Of a stretch of 6,422 nt of DNA, positions 6,300 through 6,422 are shown piece by piece. Positions within the stretch are counted from its first letter, which is position 1. Each line of letters begins with the position of its first letter. A program made the position numbers and the translations under genes. The stretch spans positions 5,933-12,354 of the forward strand of contig DOOK01000206.1 of NCBI GenBank assembly GCA_003512805.1, written 5' to 3'. The notes under the pieces are model-generated. The model searched no databases. It worked only from the letters and a program-made list of their open reading frames with translations, and was not told the origin of the DNA. The DNA comes from Erwinia sp. Its GTDB lineage: Bacteria; Pseudomonadota; Gammaproteobacteria; Enterobacterales; Enterobacteriaceae.

Positions 6300-6308
6300 T
6301 GTGGATAA
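6300..6308 (-). promoter_or_regulatory. Perfect DnaA-box 9-mer
   Basis: The minus strand reads TTATCCACA, an exact match to the high-affinity DnaA box (TTWTNCACA). It lies between the purH operator and the rRNA UP element, centred about 117 bp upstream of the predicted rRNA start. Binding is inferred from the motif alone. Confidence 0.6.
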
Positions 6309-6311
6309 CTT

Positions 6312-6320
6312 TGTGGGTAA
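6312..6320 (-). promoter_or_regulatory. Near-match DnaA box in tandem with the first
   Basis: The minus strand reads TTACCCACA, one mismatch from TTWTNCACA. It has the same orientation as the box at 6300-6308, with 12 bp from start to start, so the pair forms a direct repeat of TGTGGRTAA on the plus strand. Confidence 0.35.
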
Positions 6321-6357
6321 ATGCGTATAAATAGCCATTTTGCTGTGGAATGCAGCG

Positions 6358-6384
6358 AACGAGCTATTTTTCTAAAATTAGGGG
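6358..6384 (+). promoter_or_regulatory. UP element of the rRNA P1 promoter
   Basis: An A/T-rich block with TATTTTT (6364-6370) and TAAAATTA (6373-6380) lies directly upstream of the -35, about -63 to -37 from the start. This is where the RNA polymerase alpha C-terminal domains bind at rRNA P1 promoters. Fis sites are expected further upstream in this family, but I could not assign one by eye. Confidence 0.8.
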
Positions 6385-6421
6385 TTGTCAGCCGTCGAGA
6401 ACTCCCTATAATGCGCAACCA
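6385..6421 (+). promoter_or_regulatory. rRNA operon P1 core promoter (rrnE-type position)
   Basis: TTGTCA (6385-6390) and TATAAT (6407-6412) are separated by 16 bp, the short spacer typical of rrn P1. CTCCC stands just before the -10, and the GC-rich discriminator GCGC follows it (6413-6416), which makes such promoters sensitive to ppGpp/DksA and initiating-NTP levels. By comparison with E. coli rrnB P1, which starts 9 nt after the -10, the start is A6421. The window ends one base later, so P2, the leader and the 16S gene are not seen. The purH-rrn divergence equals the E. coli rrnE locus. Confidence 0.93.
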
Positions 6422-6422
6422 C

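Noticed and set aside
6270..6357. Fis binding sites upstream of the rRNA promoter
   Set aside because: Fis sites are expected at rrn P1 promoters, but testing the degenerate 15-bp motif by eye gave only partial matches (best near 6323-6337), so none is claimed.

Overview
This window looks like ordinary chromosomal core DNA from a gammaproteobacterium of the order Enterobacterales. HU-alpha, PurH, PurD, YjaG and Nfi read as close relatives of the Escherichia coli proteins. The gene order hemE-nfi-yjaG-hupA-yjaH, convergent with purHD, followed by an outward-facing rRNA promoter, is the E. coli rrnE neighbourhood. The zraP/zraS/zraR zinc-response genes that sit between yjaH and purD in E. coli K-12 are absent. 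Together with a rather diverged YjaH, this suggests a lineage outside the close Escherichia/Salmonella group, perhaps Erwiniaceae (Erwinia/Pantoea-like). The genus is a guess.

Left part (1-1963, + strand). The window opens inside hemE, which encodes uroporphyrinogen decarboxylase and keeps its C-terminal 211 residues. Two bases later comes nfi, which encodes endonuclease V. A GC-rich hairpin with a U-rich tail separates nfi from yjaG, a conserved DUF416 gene of unknown function.

Middle (1964-3225). A 188-bp gap carries clustered short palindromes, a good sigma70 promoter candidate and a leader of about 107 nt for hupA (nucleoid protein HU-alpha). A compact intrinsic terminator follows hupA. 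Then comes yjaH, a predicted outer-membrane lipoprotein with a GTG start, which probably depends on read-through from hupA. A 70-bp convergent gap holds the purHD terminator.

Right part (3226-6422). purH and purD form a minus-strand operon with a 13-nt gap. Together they supply the second step (PurD) and the last two steps (PurH) of de novo IMP synthesis. Upstream of purH lie a leader of about 130 nt with two hairpins, a -10 element and a 14/16 match to the PurR operator. The divergent side holds two tandem DnaA-box-like 9-mers, an A/T-rich UP element and a textbook rRNA P1 core promoter whose predicted start is the second-last base of the window. The rRNA itself is outside the window.

I found no mobile element, CRISPR array, tRNA or novel gene system. 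The points that merit a second look are regulatory: the purH leader, the DnaA boxes beside the rRNA promoter, the symmetric elements ahead of hupA, and the terminator/promoter overlap ahead of yjaG.
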